This document shows positions 51,964-60,057 of a stretch of 64,000 nt of DNA, piece after piece (within the stretch, counting starts at the first letter, position 1; every line of letters starts with the position of its first letter). The position numbers were made by a program, and so were the translations under genes. Source of the stretch: Streptosporangium pseudovulgare (GTDB lineage Bacteria; Actinomycetota; Actinomycetes; Streptosporangiales; Streptosporangiaceae); NCBI RefSeq assembly GCF_014648055.1, contig NZ_BMQJ01000004.1:124001-188000 (forward strand), written 5' to 3'. The notes below the pieces were generated by a model, which saw only the letters and a program-made list of their open reading frames with translations, ran no database searches and was not told where the DNA came from.

Positions 51964-52177
51964 CCCGTACTCCTCGTGGTCCGCGGGCCCCGTCCGGGCC
52001 CTTCGCCGGTCGGTCGGAGCGGCCGCCGCCGTCTTGACATCCGTGCCGGAACTTTCGCACAAGATTTTCACCGCCGTGCGTGGCGGGTGCCGGCGATCAC
52101 CCGCCGTACGGATGTCAAGAAGCCCCCGGCCGTTCCGACCAAGCGGCGAGACGTCGAGAGAACAGGGGTTTTCCGAT

Positions 52178-53695
52178 ATGAGAGTCGACCGGACATGGCT
52201 GGGGCTGGCACTCCTCACGCTGCCGACGCTGCTCGTCGCGATAGACACGACGGCGCTGCTTCTCGCGCTCCCGCAACTGAGCGCCGACCTGGGGGCCACC
52301 AATGTCCAGCAGCTGTGGATCAGCGACGGCTACGGGTTCATGGTGGCCGGGCTGGTCATCACGATGGGCACGCTCGGCGACCGGATCGGACGGCGGCGGC
52401 TGCTGCTGATCGGCGCGGCGGCGTTCGCGACGCTGTCGGTCGTGGCCGCCTTCGCGGCCGGCCCGCTGATGCTGATCGCCGCGCGGGCGCTGCTGGGCGT
52501 CGCCGGAGCGACCCTGGCGCCGTGCACGCTCGCCCTGATCACCGACATGTTCCGTGACGAGCGGCGGCGCGGGAAGGCCATCGCGATCTGGGCGACCTGC
52601 CAGTTCACCGGCGGCGCACTCGGGCCCGTGCTCGCCGGGTTCCTGCTCCAGCACTTCTGGTGGGGATCGGTGTTCCTGATCGCCGTCCCGGCGATGGCGG
52701 TGCTACTGCTCGCCGGGCCCTTCCTGCTGCCGGAGTTCCGCGACGACCGGGCCGGTCGGCTGGACCTGCCCAGTGTGGAGCTGTCGCTCGTGGCGGTGCT
52801 CGCGATGGTCTACGGCGTCAAGCAGCTGACCGTCGAGGGCGTGTCGGCCGTGCCCGCGGTGGCGCTCGCCGCCGGCGCGGCCGTCGGGGTCGTGTTCGTA
52901 CGGCGGCAGCTGCGGCTGGAGACGCCGCTGCTGGACCTGCGGCTGCTGCGCAACCGCCCGTTCACGGCCGTGATCGTCGGGTTGGTCTTCGCCGGTGTCG
53001 CCATGGCCGGTACGGGGCTGATGGTGACCCAGTACCTGCAGGGCGTGCTGGGCTTCTCGCCGTTCGCGTCGGCGGTGCTGTTCGCGCCGATGGGCCTGGG
53101 CGTGGCGGCCGGCACCATGGCCGCGCCGGCGCTGACCCGGTGGATGAGACCGGCGACCGCGATCGCGGGCGGGCTGGCGGGGTCGGCGCTGGGCGGCCTG
53201 CTGCTGGTCGGCGTCAGCGGCGGCGGTGACGGTGGCGTCGGCGGTGCGAGCGCCCTGCCGCTGGTGATGACCGGCATCGCCGTACTGGCGCTGGGCACCG
53301 GCCCGCTGTTCGCGCTGGGCACCGGGCTGGTCCTCGGGTCCGTGCCGCCGGAGCGCGCCGGTTCGGCGGCGTCGATGTCGGAGACAGGTAACTACTTCGG
53401 CGGCTCGCTCGGCTTCGCGCTGCTCGGCGTGGTGGCCGCGGTGGTCTACCGCGACCGGATGGGCGGCACGTCCGACTCGCTGGCCGCCGCGCTCGTGGCC
53501 GGTGAGCGTCTTCCGGCGGGGCAGGGCGCGGAGCTGCTGCGTGCCGCGCGGGAGGCGTTCACCGCGAGCCTGCACGTCACCGGCGTCGTCGCCGCGGTCA
53601 TTTTCGCCGGGCTGGCCGTACTGGTCCTGACCATGCGCCCGGCGGCCCCGGACATCCCGGCCGCGCTCCCCGAGCACGAGGCGGCTCACTCGTAG
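52178..53695 (+). CDS. MFS drug/proton antiporter, DHA2 (14-TM) family
   Basis: The 505-residue protein has about 14 hydrophobic segments. Family motifs: motif C-like GALGPVLAGFLL in TM5, MGTLGDRIGRRRLLL (motif A) between TM2 and TM3, and IDTTALLLALPQL (DHA2 motif D1) in TM1. It would export hydrophobic compounds in exchange for protons; the substrate is unknown. AGGGG lies nine bases before the ATG. It is divergent from the YciI/sigma operon across 214 bases and may be part of its regulon. Confidence 0.9.
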   Translation: MRVDRTWLGLALLTLPTLLVAIDTTALLLALPQLSADLGATNVQQLWISDGYGFMVAGLVITMGTLGDRIGRRRLLLIGAAAFATLSVVAAFAAGPLMLIAARALLGVAGATLAPCTLALITDMFRDERRRGKAIAIWATCQFTGGALGPVLAGFLLQHFWWGSVFLIAVPAMAVLLLAGPFLLPEFRDDRAGRLDLPSVELSLVAVLAMVYGVKQLTVEGVSAVPAVALAAGAAVGVVFVRRQLRLETPLLDLRLLRNRPFTAVIVGLVFAGVAMAGTGLMVTQYLQGVLGFSPFASAVLFAPMGLGVAAGTMAAPALTRWMRPATAIAGGLAGSALGGLLLVGVSGGGDGGVGGASALPLVMTGIAVLALGTGPLFALGTGLVLGSVPPERAGSAASMSETGNYFGGSLGFALLGVVAAVVYRDRMGGTSDSLAAALVAGERLPAGQGAELLRAAREAFTASLHVTGVVAAVIFAGLAVLVLTMRPAAPDIPAALPEHEAAHS

Positions 53696-53776
53696 TGCCC
53701 CGCCGGGGCCGGTGCCACGGCCCGAAGTCCCAGTCCTCGGCCTCAAGACCGTCCTGCCCGTCCGCCAGGGGAGCCG

Positions 53777-54205
53777 TCACGTGTCGTGGACCTCGGTGTT
53801 CTGGCAGGCGGTCAGGAGCCAGCGCCCGTCCTCCTTGGACATGACGTACATCGGGCTGCCCGCGTTTCCGACCGGCTCGCCGCCGGGTGTGAGGTAGCGC
53901 TGGCGCACCTTGACGGCGGCGACATCGGGCCGGATGAACAACACGTGCTCCACCTCGTACGTGGCCGTGACGTCCGTCATCGCGCCGGGGAGCACCTTGT
54001 GGGTGAACTCCGAGATCTCGTCGCGGCCGAAGAGCCGCCTGCCGTGGGCCGTCGTCCAGACGGCGTCGTGCCGGAACAGGCCGACGAACTCCTCGGGGAG
54101 CATGTTCCGCTGGGAGTGCTGGACGGCGGCGACCACCCGCCTGATCGCCTCGATCTCGGTTTCACGGGTGCGCTCGTCGATGTGTTCCGCGTTCATGCGG
54201 ATCAC
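53777..54205 (-). CDS. SgcJ/EcaC-family (SnoaL/NTF2-like) protein
   Basis: The 142-residue NTF2-like fold is seen from AVQHSQRNMLPEEFVGLFRH, AVWTTAHGRRLFGRDEI and YVMSKEDGRWLLTACQNT. The SgcJ/EcaC family is often found with antibiotic or oxidative-stress genes; its enzymatic role is unclear. GTG 54205 has GAGG seven bases upstream; an ATG at 54196 is the alternative. A SoxR-box-like dyad lies directly upstream. Confidence 0.83.
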   Translation of the reverse strand: MIRMNAEHIDERTRETEIEAIRRVVAAVQHSQRNMLPEEFVGLFRHDAVWTTAHGRRLFGRDEISEFTHKVLPGAMTDVTATYEVEHVLFIRPDVAAVKVRQRYLTPGGEPVGNAGSPMYVMSKEDGRWLLTACQNTEVHDT

Positions 54206-54211
54206 GGTGCC

Positions 54212-54234
54212 ACCTCAACCTGACTTGAGGTCAA
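54212..54234 (-). promoter_or_regulatory. SoxR-box-like operator of the SgcJ/EcaC gene
   Basis: ACCTCAA (54212-54218) and TTGAGGT (54225-54231) are perfect arms around six bases, close to the SoxR box CCTCAAGnnnnCTTGAGG. The minus strand has TTGACC (54234-54229) as a -35. Which MerR-family protein binds is inference. Confidence 0.6.
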
Positions 54235-54257
54235 GCGGGCCCGCGCGCCGATGCCGC

Positions 54258-54431
54258 TCAGTACGCGGCGCGGCGCGGGGCGGCGGTGGAGCGGCGCGTG
54301 AGGTGCGGCTGCGCCGTGGGGTTCACGGCGCGAGCCGGTACGGCGGAGCGGCGCGGCGAGCGCGGGTCGCCAGGACGGGCGGTGGCGGCGGTGAGGGAGG
54401 CGGGCAGCTTGATCTGGATCGGCTTTCGCAT
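54258..54431 (-). CDS. Possible 57-residue small protein
   Basis: A frame from ATG 54431 (MRKPIQIKLPASLTAATARP...) to a stop at 54258 has a good GAAGGA site seven bases upstream. The product is short and Arg/Ala/Pro-rich, without recognised family. It lies between the RibD-like gene and the SgcJ/EcaC gene, all on the same strand. It may be a real small protein or a gene remnant. Confidence 0.35.
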   Translation of the reverse strand: MRKPIQIKLPASLTAATARPGDPRSPRRSAVPARAVNPTAQPHLTRRSTAAPRRAAY

Positions 54432-54483
54432 ATGAGTCCTTCGGATGAGGGGTGTTCGGTCTCGTGGGGTCGTCGCCCGGCGG

Positions 54484-55062
54484 CTAGGCGGTGCGCTGGA
54501 ACCAGGTCACCTGCGCCCCGTTGCTGAACGACTCCCGCTGGACGGGGGTGAAGAGCGTGGGGTCGAACCCGCCCTGGAAGGCCGGGATGCCCGCGCCGGC
54601 GACCACCGGGTACCACTTGATGATCAGTTCGTCGATCTCCGGCAGCAGTGCCCCGGCCAGCTTGCCGCCTCCGGCGAGGTAGATGTCCTTGCCGGAGGAT
54701 TCCGCCTTGAGCTCGCGGACCAGCCCGACGGGATCGCCGGAGACGAGTTCGACCGACGGGTCGTCGATCTTCTCCAGCGTCGAGGACACCACGTACTGCC
54801 GCAGGTGGGCATAGGGACTGGTGATGCCGACGTCCAGGGCGGGCCGGTAGGTGCCGAGGCCCATCACCACCGTGTCGAACCTCTTGCTGGGCGCGTCGGT
54901 CAGGCCGACGTGCGCGCGGATGTGCGTGGGGATCACCTCGGGGTACCGCTCGTTCATCCACGCGGCCATGTCGTCGCTCACCGGGTAGAAGTCGATCTCT
55001 TCGCCGGGGCCGGCGATGTAGCCGTCGATGGAGACGCCGACGTAGTAGACGAGCTTTCGCAT
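54484..55062 (-). CDS. Dihydrofolate-reductase-fold (RibD C-terminal) protein
   Basis: The 192-residue RibD-C/DHFR-like fold shows MRKLVYYVGVSIDGYIAGP, TVVMGLGTYRPALD and DIYLAGGGKLAGALLPEIDE. Such actinomycete proteins probably bind NADPH and a pterin- or flavin-like substrate, but they are not housekeeping DHFR. It is divergent from a TetR gene with two palindromes in the 72-base gap, so it is likely repressed by that TetR protein. Confidence 0.88.
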   Translation of the reverse strand: MRKLVYYVGVSIDGYIAGPGEEIDFYPVSDDMAAWMNERYPEVIPTHIRAHVGLTDAPSKRFDTVVMGLGTYRPALDVGITSPYAHLRQYVVSSTLEKIDDPSVELVSGDPVGLVRELKAESSGKDIYLAGGGKLAGALLPEIDELIIKWYPVVAGAGIPAFQGGFDPTLFTPVQRESFSNGAQVTWFQRTA

Positions 55063-55079
55063 ACTTGGTCACTCTTTCT

Positions 55080-55117
55080 GTAGTACTTCAGGTGAAGTGG
55101 TGCAAACGTAGTACTAC
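55080..55117. promoter_or_regulatory. TetR operator candidates in the RibD-like/TetR gap
   Basis: ACTTCAGGTGAAGT (55085-55098) is a dyad with six-base arms, and GTAGTACTAC (55108-55117) is a perfect palindrome; GTAGTAC also occurs at 55080. The gap is only 72 bases, so binding there would control both genes. Confidence 0.6.
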
Positions 55118-55134
55118 GCCGTTAGGATGTCAAC

Positions 55135-55710
55135 ATGCGAAAGAACGACCAGCGCAGGAACGCGCTCCTCGACGCGGCCATCGAGGTGCTGGCCGAAGAA
55201 GGGGCGCGCGGCCTGACCTTCAGGGCGGTCGACGCCGAGGCGGGCACCCCGGTGGGCACGGCCACCAACTACTTCGCCAACCGCGACGACCTGCTCATGC
55301 AGATCGCCGAGCGGGTCTACCAGCGGTGGATGCCCGATGAGGCCACCTGGGCCGCCGCGGAGGCGGGGCCGCAGGACAAGGCCAAGGTGACCGAGCTGAT
55401 GCGGGAGACGGTCGGGCGGGTCGCCGGATTCCGCAGCGGCTATCTCGCCATGCTGGAGCTGCGGCTGGAGGCGACCCGGCGGCCCGAGCTGCGCGCCGTG
55501 CTCACCGAGAGGGTGCGCGCGGACATGAACGCGAACGTCGCCTACCACCTGAAGCGGGGCCTGCCGGGCGATGCGATCTCGGTCAAGCTGCTCATGCTGG
55601 CGCTCAACTGGCTGATCGTGGAGACGCTGACGCTCCCGGGGCTGTTCGCCCCCGAGGAAGTGGACGAGCTGGTGGTCAAGGCGGTCGAGCGCAGTCTCGC
55701 CGCCACCTGA
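55135..55710 (+). CDS. TetR-family regulator
   Basis: The N-terminal HTH reads NALLDAAIEVLAEEGARGLT then TATNYFANRDDLLMQIAERV, the TetR recognition-helix pattern. The 191-residue protein has a helical ligand domain. The ligand is unknown; the divergent RibD-like gene is the likely target. Confidence 0.9.
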   Translation: MRKNDQRRNALLDAAIEVLAEEGARGLTFRAVDAEAGTPVGTATNYFANRDDLLMQIAERVYQRWMPDEATWAAAEAGPQDKAKVTELMRETVGRVAGFRSGYLAMLELRLEATRRPELRAVLTERVRADMNANVAYHLKRGLPGDAISVKLLMLALNWLIVETLTLPGLFAPEEVDELVVKAVERSLAAT

Positions 55711-55759
55711 CCCCGAGGACCGGTCCGATACCCACGGGGGCGCTTCCGCACGGCTCGGC

Positions 55760-57034
55760 TCAGCCCGCGGTCAGACCGATCCGCCCGCCGGTGCCCGCGT
55801 CAGCGCCGGCACCGGCTTCGGTGTCCCAGAGGTCGGTGGCGTGGGACTCGACGAGGGCGCGAATGCGGGCCAGCGCCTCGGCGGCGGGCAGTCCCTCCGG
55901 CCGGCGGCCGTCGCGCAGCCGCAGGGCGACGTGGCCGGCGGCGGCCTCCCGGGCGCCGATGACCGCGTGGTAGGGCACGAGGCGGGCCTGCCGTACCCGG
56001 GCGCCCAGGCTGCCGTGCTCCGGCCCGGCGACCTCGGCCCGCAGCCCGAGGTCGGCGCAGTGTTCGGCGAGCGCGGCGGCGTTCGGCAGCTCGGCGTCGG
56101 ACACCGGGAGGACCGCCACCTGGACGGGGGCGAGCCAGGCGGGGAAGGCGCCGCCGTGGTGCTCGATGAGATGGGCCACGGCGCGCTCCACGCTGCCGAT
56201 GATGCTGCGGTGGACCATCACCGGCCGGTGCTTGGCGCCGTCCGCGCCGATGTAGTGCAGGCCGAACCGTTCGGGCTGGTGGAAGTCGACCTGGACGGTG
56301 GACAGGGTGGACTCGCGGCCGGCGCCGTCGGCCACCTGAATGTCGATCTTGGGCCCGTAGAACGCGGCCTCGCCCTCGGCCGCCTCGTACGGCAGGCCGG
56401 AGCGGTCGAGGACCTCGGTCAGCAGCTCGGTGGAGCGCCGCCACAGCTCGGGGGCGGCGACGTACTTCCCGCCGGGGCCGGGCAGGGACAGCCGGTAGCG
56501 GGCCGGGCTGATGCCGAGCGCCCGGTACGCCCGGCGGATCATCTCCAGCGCGGCCCCCGCCTCGTCGGCGACCTGCTCCAGGGTGCAGAAGATGTGCGCG
56601 TCGTTGAGCTGGATGGCCCGGACGCGGGTCAGCCCGCCGAGCACGCCCGACAGCTCCGAGCGGTACATGCCGCCCAGCTCGGCCATGCGCAGCGGCAGCT
56701 CGCGGTAGCTGCGCGAACGGGAACGGAAGATCAGGGCGTGGTGCGGGCACAGGCTCGGCCGCAGGACGACCTGCTCGCCGCCCAGGTCCATGGGCGGGAA
56801 CATGTCGTCGCTGTAGTGCGACCAGTGCCCGGAGATCTCGTACAGCTCCCGCTTGCCGAGCACCGGCGAGTACACGTGCCGGTAGCCGGCTCTCCGCTCG
56901 GCCTCGCGGATGTACTCCTCCAGCGCGTGTCGTACGGCCGCGCCGTCGGGCAGCCAGTACGGCAGGCCCGAGCCGATCAGCGGGTCGGTGTCGAACAGGC
57001 CGAGCTCGCGGCCGAGTCTGCGGTGGTCGTGCAT
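55760..57034 (-). CDS. thrS: Short-form threonyl-tRNA synthetase (no TGS or editing domain)
   Basis: The 424-residue enzyme has the class II core of ThrRS: MFPPMDLGGEQVVLRPSLCP, RMAELGGMYRSELSG, TRVRAIQLNDAHIFCTLEQ, GPKIDIQVAD and VMVHRSIIGSVERAVAHLIE, plus a C-terminal anticodon-binding domain. The three zinc ligands (Cys in CPHH, His in DAHIF, His in VHRS) are kept. Normal ThrRS is about 640 residues or more; here the N-terminal TGS and editing domains are absent. Such short forms are usually second copies, sometimes for inhibitor resistance. ATG 57034 has GAGGAG six bases upstream. A Thr leader peptide and terminator precede it. Confidence 0.9.
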   Translation of the reverse strand: MHDHRRLGRELGLFDTDPLIGSGLPYWLPDGAAVRHALEEYIREAERRAGYRHVYSPVLGKRELYEISGHWSHYSDDMFPPMDLGGEQVVLRPSLCPHHALIFRSRSRSYRELPLRMAELGGMYRSELSGVLGGLTRVRAIQLNDAHIFCTLEQVADEAGAALEMIRRAYRALGISPARYRLSLPGPGGKYVAAPELWRRSTELLTEVLDRSGLPYEAAEGEAAFYGPKIDIQVADGAGRESTLSTVQVDFHQPERFGLHYIGADGAKHRPVMVHRSIIGSVERAVAHLIEHHGGAFPAWLAPVQVAVLPVSDAELPNAAALAEHCADLGLRAEVAGPEHGSLGARVRQARLVPYHAVIGAREAAAGHVALRLRDGRRPEGLPAAEALARIRALVESHATDLWDTEAGAGADAGTGGRIGLTAG

Positions 57035-57081
57035 GGCGGTCTCCTCGTGGATGCGGGTCCAGGAGGCGAGTGACCACAAGA

Positions 57082-57113
57082 CGAAGCCCCGGGGCACTCG
57101 CCCCGGGGCTTCG
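57082..57113 (-). terminator. 14-bp stem terminator in the ThrRS leader
   Basis: GCCCCGGGGCTTCG and its exact complement flank a four-base loop; on the minus strand TCTTGTGG follows. It lies between the leader peptide stop (57128) and the synthetase start (57034), as the attenuator terminator. Confidence 0.8.
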
Positions 57114-57127
57114 GATCAAGACATCTG

Positions 57128-57163
57128 TCAGCGCGCCGGGACACTCTCCGGCGTCGTCGTCAT
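57128..57163 (-). CDS. Threonine leader peptide MTTTPESVPAR (attenuator)
   Basis: An 11-codon frame upstream of the ThrRS gene reads Met-Thr-Thr-Thr-Pro-Glu-Ser-Val-Pro-Ala-Arg-stop, with three consecutive ACG codons. A GCCGG/CCGGC stem covers the codons after the Thr run, and the next hairpin is the terminator at 57082-57113. Ribosome stalling at Thr codons when charged tRNA-Thr is short would free the segment GTCCCGG to pair with CCGGGGC and block the terminator. The ribosome site is weak (GTGCCGCC). Confidence 0.72.
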   Translation of the reverse strand: MTTTPESVPAR

Positions 57164-57230
57164 GGCGGCACGCTGCATACCGAAAACGGTAGCAGGGCGA
57201 CGTCCCCGGTCTCCAGTCCCGAGGCGCCGG

Positions 57231-57818
57231 TCACGGCTCGGCGCGGGTCGCGCGGTCGAACAACTCGAAGAGCTCGCTCGCGCAGACATCGGGGTCGAGG
57301 CCGTCGATGACTCGCTCGGCCATCGTGTCGATGGACGCGCGCAGGGCCGCTCCCATCACGGTGCAGTCGAATGTCCGGAAGGCCCCCGTACGCTGCCCGT
57401 CCGCGAACAGGGCCACCAGCCTGGCTATCGCGGCGTCCCGCTCCTGGCCTCCGACGGGGGCCTGGTTGAAGGCGATCTGCTGCACCGCGCGCACGTGCCC
57501 GGGGTGGCGGGCGACGAAGGCGATGTTCGACCTGATGAACGCCTCCAGTTGGGCGCGGGCTCCACGCGCGGCCTCCAGCGCCGGGCGCATGAAGGTCGCG
57601 GCGTCGGCGACGACCTGCTGGACGACGGCCTCGAACAGCCGGTCCTTGCTGGAGAAGTGGTAGGTGATCAGTCTCTTGCTGCTGAGCCCGGCATGTTCGC
57701 AGATGGCTTCGAACGTGGTCTCCGCGTAGCCGCGCTCGGCGAGCACGGCGATCGCGGCCGAGGCGATCTGAGCCCTGCGCGCCTCGGTGGCCGCCTGACG
57801 AGTCCCGGGGCTTCTCAT
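57231..57818 (-). CDS. TetR-family regulator
   Basis: The HTH reads QIASAAIAVLAERGYAETTF then LSSKRLITYHFSSKDRLFEA, typical of TetR. The 195-residue protein is the second gene of an operon with a small membrane protein, one base apart, with GAGGTG just before its ATG. It probably represses its own operon through the dyad at 58220-58235. Confidence 0.9.
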   Translation of the reverse strand: MRSPGTRQAATEARRAQIASAAIAVLAERGYAETTFEAICEHAGLSSKRLITYHFSSKDRLFEAVVQQVVADAATFMRPALEAARGARAQLEAFIRSNIAFVARHPGHVRAVQQIAFNQAPVGGQERDAAIARLVALFADGQRTGAFRTFDCTVMGAALRASIDTMAERVIDGLDPDVCASELFELFDRATRAEP

Positions 57819-57819
57819 G

Positions 57820-58209
57820 TCACCTCAGCTTGCCACCCTTGGGGTACGCCTCACGCATGGAGCGTCGGTTGACGATGAGCGCGACGGCGGCGACCAGGAC
57901 CCCGACCACTCCTTGCTCCGCCTTCATCCACACCGGATAGCCGCTGTCGGGTGCGAGCAGGATGAGCACGATTCCGATGGGCGCGGCGATGCTGACGAAG
58001 CGGATGCGTACGTACGCGGATCTCCTGCCGCGCGCGGCCTGCCCGGTCAGGGCGACGAGCCAGACGGATGCCGCGGCCACGGCCGTCCCGCGCAGCCACA
58101 CCACCCAGTTGCCGCCGACGACGGCGGCCACGCCGAGCGTCGCGATCGAGAGGACGAGGACGGCGACGAAGATCACCCGGACGGGAGTCCATGCCGACTT
58201 TTTATCCAT
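57820..58209 (-). CDS. Small four-TM membrane protein in a TetR operon
   Basis: The 129-residue protein has four hydrophobic segments (about 8-30, 34-54, 68-88, 95-112) and a charged C terminus (NRRSMREAYPKGGKLR). No family is recognised. ATG 58209 lies just downstream of the operator dyad. Co-transcribed with, and probably controlled by, the TetR gene that follows it. Confidence 0.72.
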   Translation of the reverse strand: MDKKSAWTPVRVIFVAVLVLSIATLGVAAVVGGNWVVWLRGTAVAAASVWLVALTGQAARGRRSAYVRIRFVSIAAPIGIVLILLAPDSGYPVWMKAEQGVVGVLVAAVALIVNRRSMREAYPKGGKLR

Positions 58210-58219
58210 GCGAATAAAT

Positions 58220-58235
58220 TTATCCGCTCGGATAA
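58220..58235. promoter_or_regulatory. TetR operator candidate TTATCCG-N2-CGGATAA
   Basis: Seven-base arms around two bases lie 11 bases before the small membrane protein start; the adjacent TTTATCC/AATAAA stretch (58201-58218) looks like a weaker second site. The A/T-rich palindrome stands out from the surrounding GC-rich DNA. Confidence 0.65.
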
Positions 58236-58430
58236 TCAAGCGCAAGCCTCATCCCGGCCCGCGCGTGGCCGTCGCCGCAGGGAACGCCGGGCGCACCCCT
58301 GACGAAGGTGGGGGGCGCGGGTGTGCCGATCGGCCGATGTGGCGGGACCCGCCGGGCTTCTACCTTCGATCTCGGCCCCTTCGGAGGGGCTCGATTCCGG
58401 CCCCCTTCCGCCCCGCAGAACGGAGTTCCC

Positions 58431-59921
58431 ATGGTCATGTCCGTGCGCCGCGCCGCCGCCCTGACGCTCTCCCTGTCGGCCGCCGCCGCTCTCACCGCCG
58501 TCACCGCGTCACCGTCGAACGCCGCGTCGGCCGCCACCACGCCGCCGGATGCCGCCGGAGCCGTCGCGTCGCCTTCCCGCCCCGCGGGAACGGCCGCGCC
58601 GTCGAACGCCGCCGTGCCGTCGAGCGGCGGGAGGGCCACCGGTGTGGAGCTGCGGCTTCCCGCGCCCAGTGGCCCGTACGCGGTCGGCCGGGACGTCCTG
58701 CACCTCACCGACACCGCGCGCACCGACCCCTGGGTGCCGTCGGCGGGCGCGCGGCGGCTCATGGTGTCGATGTACTACCCGGCCCGTACCGCCGGGGACG
58801 GCGCTCCGGCGCCGTACATGACGGTCGAGGAGGCCCGGCTGCTGCTGAAGGCCCAGGGGCAGGACAAGCTCCTCGCGCCCGAGGTGCTCGCCGGGGCCCG
58901 GACGAACGCGCGGTTCGGGGCCCGGCCCGCCGGGGGCAGGCATCCGCTGGTGCTGGTGTCACCCGGCTTCTCGCTGAACCGCGCCACGCTCACCGTGCTC
59001 TCCGAGGACCTGGCCTCGCGCGGCTACGTCGTCGCGCTTGTCGACCACGCCTACGAGTCGTTCGGCACCACCTTCCCGGACGGCCGGACCCTCACCTGCG
59101 TGGCCTGCGAGACCGTCGAGGGCGCGCCGACGGACGCGGCCGAGAAGGAGCTGCTGGCCAGGGCCGCCACCGGCCGGGCGGCCGACCTCTCCTTCGTCCT
59201 GGACGCGCTGACCGGCCGCCGGGCCTCCGCGGTCGGTCAGGCGTCCGGCGACGGGTCCGCGACCGGTGAGGCGCCCGACCGGACGTCCGTGAAGGACCAG
59301 GCGGCCGTGAAGGACGAGGCGGCCGTGAAGGACGAGGCGGCCGTGAAGGACGAGGCGTCGGCGGCGGGCGACCGTACGGCGGATCAGGCGTCGGCGGTGG
59401 GCGACCGTACGGCGGGCCGCCGGCCCGTCTGGAAGCGCTCGGGGATGATCGACACCAGGCGGATCGGGGCGGTGGGCCACTCCCTCGGCGGCAACGCCGC
59501 GGCGAGCCTCATGGCGGGCGACCGGCGGGTCCACGCCGGGGTGGACATGGACGGCACGTTCTTCGCGCCCGTCCCCGACTCCGGGCTCGGCGGCCGGCCC
59601 TTCATGATGCTCGGCACCGCCGCCGGGCACTCGCCCGGCTCCGAGGACGCCTCCTGGTCCCGCGACTGGGCGCGCCTCGACGGCTGGAAGCGCTGGCTGA
59701 CCGTGAAGGACACCGGGCACTTCTCCTTCATCGACATCCCGGTCCTGGGCGAGCAGCTCGGGGTGACCGACCCCGGGGCGCCGCTGCGGGGCAGCCGTTC
59801 GGCGAAGATCACCACGTCCTACGTGGGCGCCTTCTTCGACCGGCACCTGCTCGGGAAGGCCCAGCCGCTGCTCGACGGACCGTCCCCCGCCGACCCCGAG
59901 GTGACCTTCCACAACCCCTGA
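58431..59921 (+). CDS. Secreted alpha/beta hydrolase (PAF-acetylhydrolase-like)
   Basis: A signal peptide (VRRAAALTLSLSAAAALTA) is followed by an Ala/Pro/Thr-rich stretch and a hydrolase domain: LVLVSPGFSLNRATL, nucleophile in VGHSLGGNAAASL, acid in GVDMDGTFF, and histidine in DTGHFSFIDIP. This fits the platelet-activating-factor acetylhydrolase-like family. An insert with four VKDxAA repeats (18-base units, 59289-59360) lies in a loop before the nucleophile. ATG 58431 has GGAG five bases upstream. Confidence 0.85.
   Translation: MVMSVRRAAALTLSLSAAAALTAVTASPSNAASAATTPPDAAGAVASPSRPAGTAAPSNAAVPSSGGRATGVELRLPAPSGPYAVGRDVLHLTDTARTDPWVPSAGARRLMVSMYYPARTAGDGAPAPYMTVEEARLLLKAQGQDKLLAPEVLAGARTNARFGARPAGGRHPLVLVSPGFSLNRATLTVLSEDLASRGYVVALVDHAYESFGTTFPDGRTLTCVACETVEGAPTDAAEKELLARAATGRAADLSFVLDALTGRRASAVGQASGDGSATGEAPDRTSVKDQAAVKDEAAVKDEAAVKDEASAAGDRTADQASAVGDRTAGRRPVWKRSGMIDTRRIGAVGHSLGGNAAASLMAGDRRVHAGVDMDGTFFAPVPDSGLGGRPFMMLGTAAGHSPGSEDASWSRDWARLDGWKRWLTVKDTGHFSFIDIPVLGEQLGVTDPGAPLRGSRSAKITTSYVGAFFDRHLLGKAQPLLDGPSPADPEVTFHNP
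59289..59360 (+). repeat. Four in-frame 18-base repeats (VKDEAA) in the hydrolase gene
   Basis: Units GTGAAGGACGAGGCGGCC start at 59289, 59307, 59325 and 59343 with one or a few changes. They encode a charged loop, and copy number could vary without breaking the frame. Confidence 0.85.
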
Positions 59922-59928
59922 CCCGCCC

Positions 59929-60027
59929 GGCCGGCACGGCAGGCGGGCGGGGTCGGCGGATGGCCGGCACGGCGGGCGGGTGGGGTCGGCGGGTGGCCGG
60001 TACGGCGAGCGGGCGAGGGGCGGCCGG
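59929..60027 (+). repeat. 33-base tandem repeat after the hydrolase gene
   Basis: Units 59929-59961 and 59962-59994 (GGCCGGCACGGCGGGCGGG core) are closely alike; a third, more diverged unit runs to about 60027. The array fills the gap between convergent genes. Confidence 0.7.
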
Positions 60028-60057
60028 CGGGAGGCCGACACGGCGGGAGTGGGCGGG

